Part shown: positions 8,523 through 15,977 of the stretch, piece by piece | How positions within the stretch are numbered: the stretch's first letter is position 1 | Layout of the letters: each line of letters opens with the position of its first letter | DNA from: Gammaproteobacteria bacterium | Lineage (GTDB): Bacteria > Pseudomonadota > Gammaproteobacteria > Ga0077536 | Length of the DNA stretch: 64,000 nucleotides | Direction: 5' to 3' | NCBI GenBank assembly: GCA_024234975.1 | Contig: JACKNH010000022.1 | Coordinates: 1-64,000 of the forward strand | The notes under the pieces: generated by a model | What the model saw: only the letters and a program-made list of their open reading frames with translations | Databases searched by the model: none | What the model was told of the DNA's origin: nothing | Program-made: the position numbers and the translations under genes

Positions 8523-8545
8523 TTGTAAGTGATTTTCACTTGCAA
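8523..8545. promoter_or_regulatory. Candidate operator upstream of ligAB
   Basis: Half-sites TTGTAAGTGA and TCACTTGCAA flank a TTT spacer, with 9 of 10 positions complementary. Its position upstream of ligA, in an AT-richer stretch, suits a dimeric regulator (MarR, TetR or LysR type). The regulator is not identified. Confidence 0.5.
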
Positions 8546-8703
8546 AACAGGCTGGCTGGCGGCAAACCGTACTCATCGGTACGGTGGCAGGGCGGTTGCT
8601 GATCCCGCGGATTGAAAACATCCGGCGTCTGCCAGGGATTTTTGACGATTGCCTGCGAACCTGCTGCCGATGCGACTGCCAACCCGGGGTCGCCGGGCCT
8701 GTC

Positions 8704-8788
8704 ATTTTCCGTGGGCCGGTCCGCTTGTTAAGGCACGCCGGGGGGGGAGGGCAGCCTCGTCAAGTCCGGTCGCCGGCCCACGAAAAAT
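8704..8788. repeat. Long-armed inverted repeat
   Basis: Arms ATTTTCCGTGGGCCGG (8704-8719) and CCGGCCCACGAAAAAT (8773-8788) pair over 16 positions with one mismatch, across a 53-bp GC-rich centre. It could be a structured RNA or a decayed repeat element; neither arm occurs elsewhere in the parts I compared. Confidence 0.5.
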
Positions 8789-8966
8789 CTGAACCGCTCA
8801 AGACAGGCTGATTATCCGGCAGGCGGGCAACGGTAACCACCGCAAAACCCTGACGGGCGTCAACCCGGATGCACTTTGGCGGGGCGGAATCTGCCTGCTC
8901 GGGGAATGCTGCCATGCCGTAAATGGAGTGTGCCGGCCGGTGACACACGTCGCGTCATTGCATCGC

Positions 8967-8972
8967 TATAAT
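8967..8972 (+). promoter_or_regulatory. Candidate -10 element of the sugar-dehydrogenase-like gene
   Basis: A perfect TATAAT lies 50 bp before the start codon at 9022. A -35-like GTGACA at 8940-8945 is too far away (21 bp), so the assignment rests on the -10 match alone. Confidence 0.35.
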
Positions 8973-9021
8973 CGCGCTTCTTCCACTCACTTATCTGGAC
9001 TTTGCCGGGGGGCTATTGCCG

Positions 9022-10251
9022 ATGTCGAATCGCCGCAGAATTTCCACGATCACTGCCGTAACGGGCGCGCTTGCCTTGTCGGTCAGCAGCCAGGTCATGG
9101 CGCAGCGGCCCGTGGCGTTTTCCAACGGCTTTCCGGTGGCGCCCACCGGCCTGCAGAATCTGCCGCTGGCCGATGGTCCATGGGATTTCCGCACGGGCGA
9201 GGCGATGAATATCCACGTTGAACTGGTGACGCGCATGGAATACCCCATGGCGCTGCAGTTCCTGCCGGACCAGAGTCTGCTGGTGCCGACCCGGCGCGGC
9301 GTTCTCTATCACTATGCCAACGGCAGGTTGACCGAGGTTGCCGGTGGTCCGCCCTCGGTGTTCCTCGGCGAATCCGGCGGCATTGGCAGCATCCACGGCT
9401 ACATGGATGTGAAGCTTCACCCGGACTTCGCCAACAACCATTACATCTACCTGCTGTATACGCGGACCGATCCGATGTCTCCGGTCGGCATCATGACGTT
9501 GGGTCGCGCGAAGTTGGAAAATGACCGGCTCAGCGGCTTTGAGATCATTTACGACACCAAAAACCTGAGCGGCGCCGGCTGCATTGCTTTCGGTAGTGAT
9601 GGCAAGTTGTACATGAGCACGCCGGATCGCGATTCGCAGAATCTCGCATCGCTGGGCGGCAAGATTCTGCGCCTCAACGACGATGGCAGCGTGCCAAAGG
9701 ACAACCCGTTCGTGAACAAGGCCGATGCGTTGCCGGAAATCTATTCCTACGGCCATCGCTTCGCGCTGGGCATGGCAGTGCATCCGCGTACCGGTGAATT
9801 GTGGGAAAGCGAGAACGGTCCTAACGGCGGTGACGAAATCAACATCATCAAGCCGGGCGTTGACTACGGTTGGCCGGCAGTCAGCTTCGGCCGCGATTAC
9901 CAGGGGCCCTGGCACGGCGGCAAGCCATCGCATGAAGGTTACGAGATGCCAGTGGTCTACTGGATGCCATCGATTGCGGTGGCCGGTATCGCGTTCTACA
10001 CCGGCAACGCCTTGCCGAAGTGGAATGGTGACCTGTTTATCGGTTCGATGCGCGAAGGCGAGGTCAACGGCACCGGGCATCTCGATCGCGTACTGATGAA
10101 CGCCAACAACGAGGAGTTGCGGCGCGAGAGTCTGCTGGTTGATCTGCACAAACGCATACGTGCGGTCGCGCAGGGGCCGGATGGTTACCTGTATGTCGCG
10201 CTGGAAGATCGCGACGGCGGTGTGTTGCGCATCATGCCCGGCGCGGAATAG
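9022..10251 (+). CDS. Exported PQQ-dependent glucose/sorbosone dehydrogenase-like protein
   Basis: The 409-residue protein starts at ATG 9022 (a TTG lies two codons earlier) and has a signal peptide ending near SSQVMAQ, so it is periplasmic. The body is a six-bladed beta-propeller of the glucose/sorbosone dehydrogenase family. Recognisable elements are HPDFANNHYIYLLYT, SDGKLYMSTPDRD, YSYGHRFALGMAVHP, ENGPNGGDEINII and DYGWPAVSFG. These enzymes oxidise aldose sugars with PQQ and Ca2+, but many members have no proven activity. The two unknown paralogues downstream begin 90 bp later on the same strand. Confidence 0.83.
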   Translation: MSNRRRISTITAVTGALALSVSSQVMAQRPVAFSNGFPVAPTGLQNLPLADGPWDFRTGEAMNIHVELVTRMEYPMALQFLPDQSLLVPTRRGVLYHYANGRLTEVAGGPPSVFLGESGGIGSIHGYMDVKLHPDFANNHYIYLLYTRTDPMSPVGIMTLGRAKLENDRLSGFEIIYDTKNLSGAGCIAFGSDGKLYMSTPDRDSQNLASLGGKILRLNDDGSVPKDNPFVNKADALPEIYSYGHRFALGMAVHPRTGELWESENGPNGGDEINIIKPGVDYGWPAVSFGRDYQGPWHGGKPSHEGYEMPVVYWMPSIAVAGIAFYTGNALPKWNGDLFIGSMREGEVNGTGHLDRVLMNANNEELRRESLLVDLHKRIRAVAQGPDGYLYVALEDRDGGVLRIMPGAE

Positions 10252-10341
10252 CAGCGTTCGGCGGAATCATCCGGGCATCCATCATCCCCAACGTCCGGCT
10301 CGGCGGTCGTTAACGCCGGGGTTTGCGGAGGAGTAACTACC

Positions 10342-11058
10342 ATGAGACCCAAGCTATGGCGGGCGGCAGCCTGTCTGACCCTCGCCGGCATGTCAGCGCT
10401 CAGCCAGGCGCAGGGCGTGAACGCAGTAGAGGATTACCTGGCCAATGCAACGATGCAGAAGGATAACCGCCCGGTGATCGGGCTCACGCGGCGCGCCGAC
10501 CACATCGCAGTCCTGGTCTCGTTCACTTCCGATACGCGGGATGCCGCCGCACGCGAGCAGGAGATTCATACGATGTTGCGGGCCGCACTGGACCGCGCGT
10601 CCGCGGCAGGCGTCGAACTGGCGGTTGGCAGCCCGATACTGTCGCCGGTCACGCGGGACAATTATGCCGATCTTCCTCTGCAATGGGCGGGGCGCGAAGA
10701 TACCAGCAAGGCGGACGTGCTGTTCAAGGTTCCACTCACCGAAGACGCCAATGCCTCGGAGAACAGGATCAATGCGTTCATGCGGGATATCCCGCGCACC
10801 GGGCGTGGGACGATAGTCAGAAGCTCGGGCAGACTGCTTGTCGTCCGCAATCCGGCGCAATACCGCGCTGACATCATCAAACTGGTTGCCGAAGACGTAC
10901 GCCGCAACTCGGAAATGTTCGGAGCCGATTATCGCGCCAGCGTCGACGGCGTGGACAAGTCTGTGATGTGGTCGCAGCTAAACGGCACGGATGTGTTTCT
11001 GTACGTCCCCTACAGCTATCGTATTGTCGGTAACGCGGATGGTGGAGTGAACCAATGA
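10342..11058 (+). CDS. Exported protein of unknown function, paralogue 1
   Basis: The 238-residue protein has a signal peptide (residues 1-23, ending SQAQ). It starts at ATG 10342, preceded by GGAGG. I do not recognise a named family with certainty. The layout, with a segment VIGLTRRADHIAVLVSF, a helical middle, and later VLFKVPL and VFLYVPYSY strands, is loosely like SIMPL/DUF541 periplasmic proteins. It is clearly related to the next gene: RPVIGLTRRAD against RPVIGIRRQAD, QYRADIIKLVAED against QYRDEIYRMVAEG, and a matching C-terminal strand. It overlaps that gene by 4 bp, so the two are cotranslated. Confidence 0.65.
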   Translation: MRPKLWRAAACLTLAGMSALSQAQGVNAVEDYLANATMQKDNRPVIGLTRRADHIAVLVSFTSDTRDAAAREQEIHTMLRAALDRASAAGVELAVGSPILSPVTRDNYADLPLQWAGREDTSKADVLFKVPLTEDANASENRINAFMRDIPRTGRGTIVRSSGRLLVVRNPAQYRADIIKLVAEDVRRNSEMFGADYRASVDGVDKSVMWSQLNGTDVFLYVPYSYRIVGNADGGVNQ

Positions 11059-11876
11059 ATCCAATCCCTCGCGCCCTGGTTTGTGGTCTGTTGCTGACAT
11101 CTGTGTCCGTGTTCGCGCAGGACGGTGACCTGGAAAACATCGTTGTCACCGGCAGCCGGATAAGCGGCTACGGCAGGGATGGCATCGTTCCGGTAGTCGA
11201 GCCACGCCCTGTGATTGGCATCCGGCGGCAGGCGGACTCGGCGATCCGCAACGTGGAAATCACTTCCGATTCACTCGATGAAGGCATGCGCCGACGCGAA
11301 GTCAGAGCGATGTTGCTCGATGCCATCGACCGGGCCGAACGTCAGGGCTTCAACATCGTCACCGGCCAGTTCACCGTCACCGACGTCACCCGTGCCAACT
11401 GGCAAGACCTGTTTCCGGATCTCGCCCGTGGCAGTGCCAGCGACTATTCCGACGACGACGAGAGCTGGCAGAACGACGATGATGATGACGACGACTATGA
11501 CGACGAAGAAGATGCCAGGCCGACCTTCGAAGACGATGGCAGGAAAACCATCCTGCGACTGATGGTGAAAACGAAACTGGAGGGGACCATCGACGAAGCG
11601 GCTCGCAAGATCACCGCGTTCGTCAAATCGGTGCCCGAGACGGGCCGGTCGCAGATGAAGCAGCGAGGCGCCATGGCGCTGACCATCATCAAGCCTGAGC
11701 AATATCGCGATGAAATCTACCGGATGGTGGCCGAAGGCGCGCAGCACGCGGTAAGTTTCTACGGGCCTGAGTATGGGCTCGAGGTTTCCGGGCTGGGTGG
11801 CAGTGTCGCCTGGGAGCAGGTCAGCGATACCGAGCTGTTCGTGTTCATCCGCTACAACTTTGTCGTCCGGAAGTAA
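11055..11876 (+). CDS. Exported protein of unknown function, paralogue 2, with VVTGSRI motif and Asp-rich insert
   Basis: The 273-residue protein has a signal peptide (1-21). Right after it comes ENIVVTGSRI (about 27-36), a motif normally found at the plug entrance of TonB-dependent receptors, yet no barrel or plug follows. The rest parallels the upstream paralogue, interrupted at about 130-153 by a highly acidic stretch with up to seven consecutive Asp, which could bind Ca2+. C-terminal strands (ELFVFIRYNFVV) match the paralogue. The ATGA overlap with the upstream gene implies coupled expression. Function unknown; possibly the two form a periplasmic or surface complex. Confidence 0.65.
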   Translation: MNPIPRALVCGLLLTSVSVFAQDGDLENIVVTGSRISGYGRDGIVPVVEPRPVIGIRRQADSAIRNVEITSDSLDEGMRRREVRAMLLDAIDRAERQGFNIVTGQFTVTDVTRANWQDLFPDLARGSASDYSDDDESWQNDDDDDDDYDDEEDARPTFEDDGRKTILRLMVKTKLEGTIDEAARKITAFVKSVPETGRSQMKQRGAMALTIIKPEQYRDEIYRMVAEGAQHAVSFYGPEYGLEVSGLGGSVAWEQVSDTELFVFIRYNFVVRK

Positions 11877-12264
11877 CGACAGGGAAATCCGTAGAACAGG
11901 GGGAATAGGGGCACGGAGGGATTATTTTTCCGTCATCCCGGACACCGCACAGCTCCACATTGCCCGCCATCCCGGACACCGCGGAGCCCCTCTTTTTCCG
12001 TCATCCCGGACACCGCGCAGCGGTGAGCCGGGATCCATAGGGCCTGCCTCCAAGCCACATGGATTCCGGCTCGCGCCCCCTTCGCGGGCGCCTCCGGAAT
12101 GACGGAGCAGTAAGTCGAAGCCCGTGCGGGTTTCCCCGGTATTTGGGGAGGAACCTTCTTTTTCACCAGTTCGCTCGTGCAAGATTCAACGCTGGTTAAA
12201 AAATAATCCCTCCGTCCCCCTTGTTCGCCCCTTGTTTGCACTTTTCGCCGGACAGGACATTAGC
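11877..12264. other. Intergenic region carrying repeat copy B
   Basis: 388 bp between two convergent genes. It is nearly filled by the dispersed repeat and truncated leading units of it. No gene is visible. Confidence 0.6.
11931..12165 (+). repeat. Dispersed palindromic repeat, copy B with extra end fragments
   Basis: The complete 106-bp core is at 11999-12104 and the shared tail runs to about 12165 (TTTCCCCGG..., GAGGAACCTT). Two additional copies of the left end (CGTCATCCCGGACACCGC at 11931 and CGCCATCCCGGACACCGC at 11967) lie in front, as if the end had been tandemly duplicated. Confidence 0.8.
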
Positions 12265-13293
12265 TTACTCGAGTTCCAGAAAGCGTTGAGCGCTCTCCGT
12301 GTCACACGGCAGGCGCGTCATCTCGAAGTCCGGTGAATAGACAAACGTGATCTCATAGCCGATCGGCCCGGCGAGGTAGGTCGGGTCCGTCATTTCAAAG
12401 CTGTAGCGAACGCTCCTACGGTCCGGACTGAGCGCGAACCGCTCGACGAGGTGTTTGTCCGGTCCCGAGGGCAGCTTCTGGGCATTGCCCATACCGTGCT
12501 CGGCAAACTGCGCCGTGTCGACCACCAGGGTGTCACCCTCCCAGTGTCCGACCGAATGTCCCTGCACGGTGGGCTCGACGCCACCATGCGAACTTTCGTT
12601 CAGGTGAATGATCCGCTCCGCGCTATCGAGTTCGGTACGGATGACTATTTCGTTCTCGCTCTGCGTGATCAGCTTCGCATCCGGAACGATCATCAGGAAC
12701 GGCGAGGCATAGGCGACGCAGTCCCTGCCAGGGTTGTCGCCATTCTCGAAGTTCTCGAACGCGCGCAGGCCGGCTTCGGTCAATGGCCAGTCGGTGGGTT
12801 CGAAGAAGAAGAAATGATCCCGTACCTCAGGTGTGATCGTGGTCCGCCACAAGCCACTGAGATTGTCCGCACCGACCGCGGGCGCGACCACGGCAGGCGC
12901 ATTGCTGTTGGCCTTGCGCATCTCTCGCAGGATGCCGTCAGGCGCCAGCAGCCTCGCGCCGAGCGCCTTGGTCAGATCCGGGTTGCGTGAGGGATTGGCG
13001 TAGAGGGTTATACGGTCACCCACCGCGATGGTATCGGCGGCCCAGCCGCGATTGCGCATGATCACCGCCGAAGACGCTTCGATCTCCCAGACCTTACCGA
13101 CGCCATCTTCCGCCGAGGTCTCCAGGCGAATGTAGGAATGCGGGTTGGCCCATTTATATTCAAGCACCCGTCCCTCGAGCATCACCTCCCGCTCAAGGTC
13201 GTAAGGCGCCCAGCTGTGATGGGACCGCGCGGGCGACACAAGCACCAGCAGCAGCGACGCAATCAGCGCCCGACGTGGCATCAGGTTGGACAT
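12265..13293 (-). CDS. Exported DUF6152 family protein
   Basis: The product from ATG 13293 (GGGGGAG just upstream) is 342 residues; an ATG at 13320 in the same frame is an alternative. A signal peptide is followed by SHHSWAPYD, the hallmark of DUF6152 proteins. These have an N-terminal OB-like domain (LEGRVLEYKWANPHSYIRLE) and are common in steroid- and aromatic-degrading proteobacteria. A second half, from LSGLWRTT on, resembles the C-terminal part of long family members. The molecular function is not established. It is monocistronic and convergent with the paralogue pair. Confidence 0.75.
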   Translation of the reverse strand: MSNLMPRRALIASLLLVLVSPARSHHSWAPYDLEREVMLEGRVLEYKWANPHSYIRLETSAEDGVGKVWEIEASSAVIMRNRGWAADTIAVGDRITLYANPSRNPDLTKALGARLLAPDGILREMRKANSNAPAVVAPAVGADNLSGLWRTTITPEVRDHFFFFEPTDWPLTEAGLRAFENFENGDNPGRDCVAYASPFLMIVPDAKLITQSENEIVIRTELDSAERIIHLNESSHGGVEPTVQGHSVGHWEGDTLVVDTAQFAEHGMGNAQKLPSGPDKHLVERFALSPDRRSVRYSFEMTDPTYLAGPIGYEITFVYSPDFEMTRLPCDTESAQRFLELE

Positions 13294-13401
13294 CCGCTCC
13301 CCCATGTATTTCCGCGGCATGCCCTGTTATCAATGCAGCGCGCGAAAGTGTCAAGCAAATCCCTGAGCAACCCGGTGCGCACGGTAACGGCAGTTGGAAT
13401 T

Positions 13402-14934
13402 TCATTGAGTTATATCGAGCCTTCGCCGCATGAACCTGTCCAGGCAGCGCAGGCTCAGCGCTTCGGCAAGATGTGATTCAGCGACGACATCGTGGCCGGC
13501 AAGATCGGCGATGGTGCGCGCGACCCGCAGCACGCGCTGGGTGGCGCGGGCTGATAATGCCAGGCGTTGATTCGCCGCTTGCAGCAGGTCCAGGGCTGGT
13601 GTCGTCAGCCATTGTTCGAATGCATTCGCCGGCAGCGGGATGGCAGCGTTGGTATGCTGCTGGCGATTCGATTGACGCTCACGGGCCGCGGCCACCCGCG
13701 CGCGGACATCGGCACTGGTCTCTCTTGCGTTCGTGGCGCCTGACTTCAGCCACCCGGACTCCCGCGGAACCTCGATATGCAGGTCCAACCGGTCAAGCAG
13801 TGGGCCGGAGATGCGCGAAACGTAACGTTGGATCTGATCCGGCGTGCAGCGGCAACGCGAGGGGCTGTCGCCGAAGTAGCCACATGGGCAGGGGTTCATG
13901 GCGGCGATGAATTGGAATGATGCCGGAAACTCGGTGGAACCAGCGGCTCGCGATACGACGACGTGACCGCACTCCAACGGCTCGCGCAGCGATTCCAGTA
14001 CATCGCGGTTGAACTCCGGCAGCTCGTCCAGGAACAGTACGCCGTGATGGGCAAGCGTGATCTCGCCCGGGCGCGGTACGCGGCCACCACCGACAATCGC
14101 AACGGCCGATGCGCTGTGATGCGGCGCGCGGAAAGGGCGGCGTCGCCAGTGGGCGGGATCAATCCGTTGGCCTGCGGCGGATGCGATTGCGGCAGTTGTC
14201 AGTGCGTCATCGTTGGCCAGCGGCGGCAGTATGCCCGGCAATCTACGCGCCAGCATGGTCTTGCCGGTGCCCGGTGGTCCCACCAGCAGCAGGTTATGGC
14301 CGCCAGCGGCCGCAACTTCAAGTGCACGACGCGCGCGCGGCTGGCCATGCACCTGGGCCAGATCAGCGGCAGCGTCATTGCTTACATCTGGCGGCGTAAC
14401 ATTGATTACGGGCTGCAAGTGTCTTACGCCTGACAGGTGTTGTACGACATCTACCAGGTTGGTGGCGCCGTAGACGAGCAGGTCGTCCACCAGTGCCGCC
14501 TCGGTGGCGTCCGGCAATGAGGTCAGCAGAATGGCGCGGGCCTTGCGGCAGGCCAGCGCTGCCGGCAGGACTCCGCGAACGTGGCGCAAATCGCCGTTGA
14601 GTCCAAGCTCGGCAATGAATTCATGGCCGTCCAGCGCCGGCGGTGGCAACTGGCCTGACGCCGCCAGTATTCCGAGTGCGATCGCAAGATCAAAGCCGGT
14701 GCCGTGCTTCGGCAAATCGGCCGGCGCCAGGTTGATGGTGATGCGCCGCTGTGGAAATTCGAAGCCGGAACTCAGGATGGCGCTGCGTACGCGTTCCTTG
14801 CTCTCGCGAGTGGAGGCTTCCGGCAGACCGACGATGGCGAACGCCGGCAGGCCCAACGCGAGATGTACCTCGGTAATCACTTCGACCGCGCGCACGCCAG
14901 CAAGCACATGCGTGCGCGCACAGATGGTTGTCAT
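13402..14934 (-). CDS. comM: YifB/ComM family Mg-chelatase-like AAA ATPase
   Basis: The 510-residue protein matches ComM, a hexameric helicase that extends branch migration during natural transformation. An N-terminal Lon-protease-like domain (about 1-170, VGLPEASTRESKERVRSAI) precedes the AAA+ core. The core has Walker A GPPGTGKTMLARR, Walker B LFLDELPEF, and the family signature MNPCPCGYFGD with its cysteines. The C-terminal Mg-chelatase lid ends in LRVARTIADL. It lies next to ubiK as in many gammaproteobacteria. Its presence alone does not prove competence. Confidence 0.93.
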   Translation of the reverse strand: MTTICARTHVLAGVRAVEVITEVHLALGLPAFAIVGLPEASTRESKERVRSAILSSGFEFPQRRITINLAPADLPKHGTGFDLAIALGILAASGQLPPPALDGHEFIAELGLNGDLRHVRGVLPAALACRKARAILLTSLPDATEAALVDDLLVYGATNLVDVVQHLSGVRHLQPVINVTPPDVSNDAAADLAQVHGQPRARRALEVAAAGGHNLLLVGPPGTGKTMLARRLPGILPPLANDDALTTAAIASAAGQRIDPAHWRRRPFRAPHHSASAVAIVGGGRVPRPGEITLAHHGVLFLDELPEFNRDVLESLREPLECGHVVVSRAAGSTEFPASFQFIAAMNPCPCGYFGDSPSRCRCTPDQIQRYVSRISGPLLDRLDLHIEVPRESGWLKSGATNARETSADVRARVAAARERQSNRQQHTNAAIPLPANAFEQWLTTPALDLLQAANQRLALSARATQRVLRVARTIADLAGHDVVAESHLAEALSLRCLDRFMRRRLDITQ

Positions 14935-15039
14935 AGGCGTCCCTGCCTTTATAGATGGGTTGTTTGCCGACCTTCCGTTGCCGGCGTGATATCAGTGGCC
15001 CAGGTTACCCCTGCGGTGGTCGTGACCGTCGTGCATTTT

Positions 15040-15294
15040 TCAATTCACGATGCCGAGTTGCTCTTCCATGGCATCGAGTCGTTTCTGAATCGCTTCGAGC
15101 TTTTCGCGCGTGCGGGATAACACGGCGCACTGGGCGTCGAATTCATCGCGCGATACCAGATCCATTCGTTGCATCACCGTTTCCGCCACCAGCCGCACGT
15201 TCTGTTTGAGGCTTGCATGCAAGGTGTCCGTGCCTTCCGGCAGCAGGCGTTTGAGGTCTTCGGCGAGCTGTTCGAGCTTGTTCAAATCCAGCAT
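15040..15294 (-). CDS. ubiK: Ubiquinone biosynthesis accessory factor UbiK
   Basis: The 84-residue protein is almost wholly helical with a C-terminal coiled coil (LSRTREKLEAIQKRLDAMEEQL). This matches UbiK (YqiC/BMFP family), which helps assemble the soluble Ubi complex with UbiJ for ubiquinone synthesis under oxygen. It is 105 bp upstream of comM on the same strand and divergent from glnK. The ribosome-binding site is weak. Confidence 0.88.
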   Translation of the reverse strand: MLDLNKLEQLAEDLKRLLPEGTDTLHASLKQNVRLVAETVMQRMDLVSRDEFDAQCAVLSRTREKLEAIQKRLDAMEEQLGIVN

Positions 15295-15359
15295 TGATCG
15301 TTAACCGTGCGATGAAGTGCGCGATAGCGTCCCAACATTCGGCAGGCGATGCAATAGGC

Positions 15360-15374
15360 GCACTAATTGAGTGC
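15360..15374. promoter_or_regulatory. NtrC-type enhancer dyad upstream of glnK1
   Basis: GCAC-N7-GTGC with arms CGCACT and AGTGCG (15359-15375 including flanking bases) matches the NtrC binding pattern. It lies about 120 bp before the sigma-54 promoter, a usual enhancer distance. Confidence 0.65.
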
Positions 15375-15493
15375 GATTTGCCGTGCTCGGTGTGCCGGAA
15401 GTGTGCGAATGAACGAATTCAGTGCCCACCCAAGAGCTACAAGTTTCGCAGGAGATCCGGCTAAGCAACTGTTATTAATGCGGAATCTTTTTC

Positions 15494-15509
15494 TGGCACC
15501 CATATTGCA
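15494..15509 (+). promoter_or_regulatory. Sigma-54 promoter of glnK1-amtB1
   Basis: TGGCAC-N5-TTGCA with the invariant GG and GC exactly 10 bp apart (15495-15496 and 15507-15508). The predicted transcript starts near 15520, about 70 bp before the first PII gene. Confidence 0.8.
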
Positions 15510-15588
15510 ACTCGGCAGGCGGCACGGCGTGAGGCATTGCGAACAGGCGTTCCACAGATGCGGTGAGTAAACAGCGAGGAAACGATAA

Positions 15589-15927
15589 ATGAAGCTAGTA
15601 ACAGCAGTGATCAAACCTTTCAAACTCGACGACGTCCGCGAAGCGCTGGCCGAAGTCGGCATCCAGGGCCTGACCGTTACCGAGGTCAAGGGCTTTGGAC
15701 GTCAGCGCGGACATACCGAGCTGTACCGGGGCGCCGAATACGTCGTCGATTTCCTGCCTAAATCAAAACTCGAAGTTGCCGTTCGCGACGATCAGGCGAC
15801 TGCCGTGATCGAGGCGATTTGCAAGGCAGCGAGCAGCGGAAAAATTGGTGACGGCAAAATCTTTGTCACCGACGTCGAGCAGGTCATTCGTATCCGTACC
15901 GGCGAAACAGGCAACGATGCGCTCTGA
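15589..15927 (+). CDS. glnK: PII nitrogen regulatory protein (first copy)
   Basis: The 112-residue protein has the standard PII length. The T-loop sequence YRGAEYVVDFLPK carries Tyr51, the uridylylation site, and the C-loop ends IRIRTGE. PII proteins bind ATP/ADP and 2-oxoglutarate and report nitrogen status; GlnK types plug the AmtB channel when ammonium is high. The partner amtB starts 50 bp downstream. It is nearly identical to the second copy at 17789, differing in a few residues. A sigma-54 promoter and an NtrC dyad upstream predict induction on nitrogen limitation. Confidence 0.95.
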   Translation: MKLVTAVIKPFKLDDVREALAEVGIQGLTVTEVKGFGRQRGHTELYRGAEYVVDFLPKSKLEVAVRDDQATAVIEAICKAASSGKIGDGKIFVTDVEQVIRIRTGETGNDAL

Positions 15928-15977
15928 GCGCGTCCGCCTTCGAACTATTTCTATATGAAAAATGAGGAGTTAAAGAC

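Larger units (their letters stand above)
8416..9021. other. Long divergent intergenic region ligA / sugar-dehydrogenase-like gene
   Basis: About 600 bp without a convincing gene. It contains the dyad at 8523-8545 on the ligA side, a long-armed inverted repeat at 8704-8788, and a TATAAT hexamer at 8967-8972 before the plus-strand gene. Open frames here are short and lack family features. Confidence 0.5.

Noticed and set aside
9013..10149. Long minus-strand reading frame opposite the sugar-dehydrogenase-like gene
   Set aside because: Shadow of a well-supported exported beta-propeller gene; no ribosome-binding site or family features.
11055..11876. Truncated TonB-dependent receptor
   Set aside because: Only the short VVTGSRI motif matches; no plug or barrel remnants follow, and the rest is similar to the upstream paralogue, so it is not a degraded receptor.
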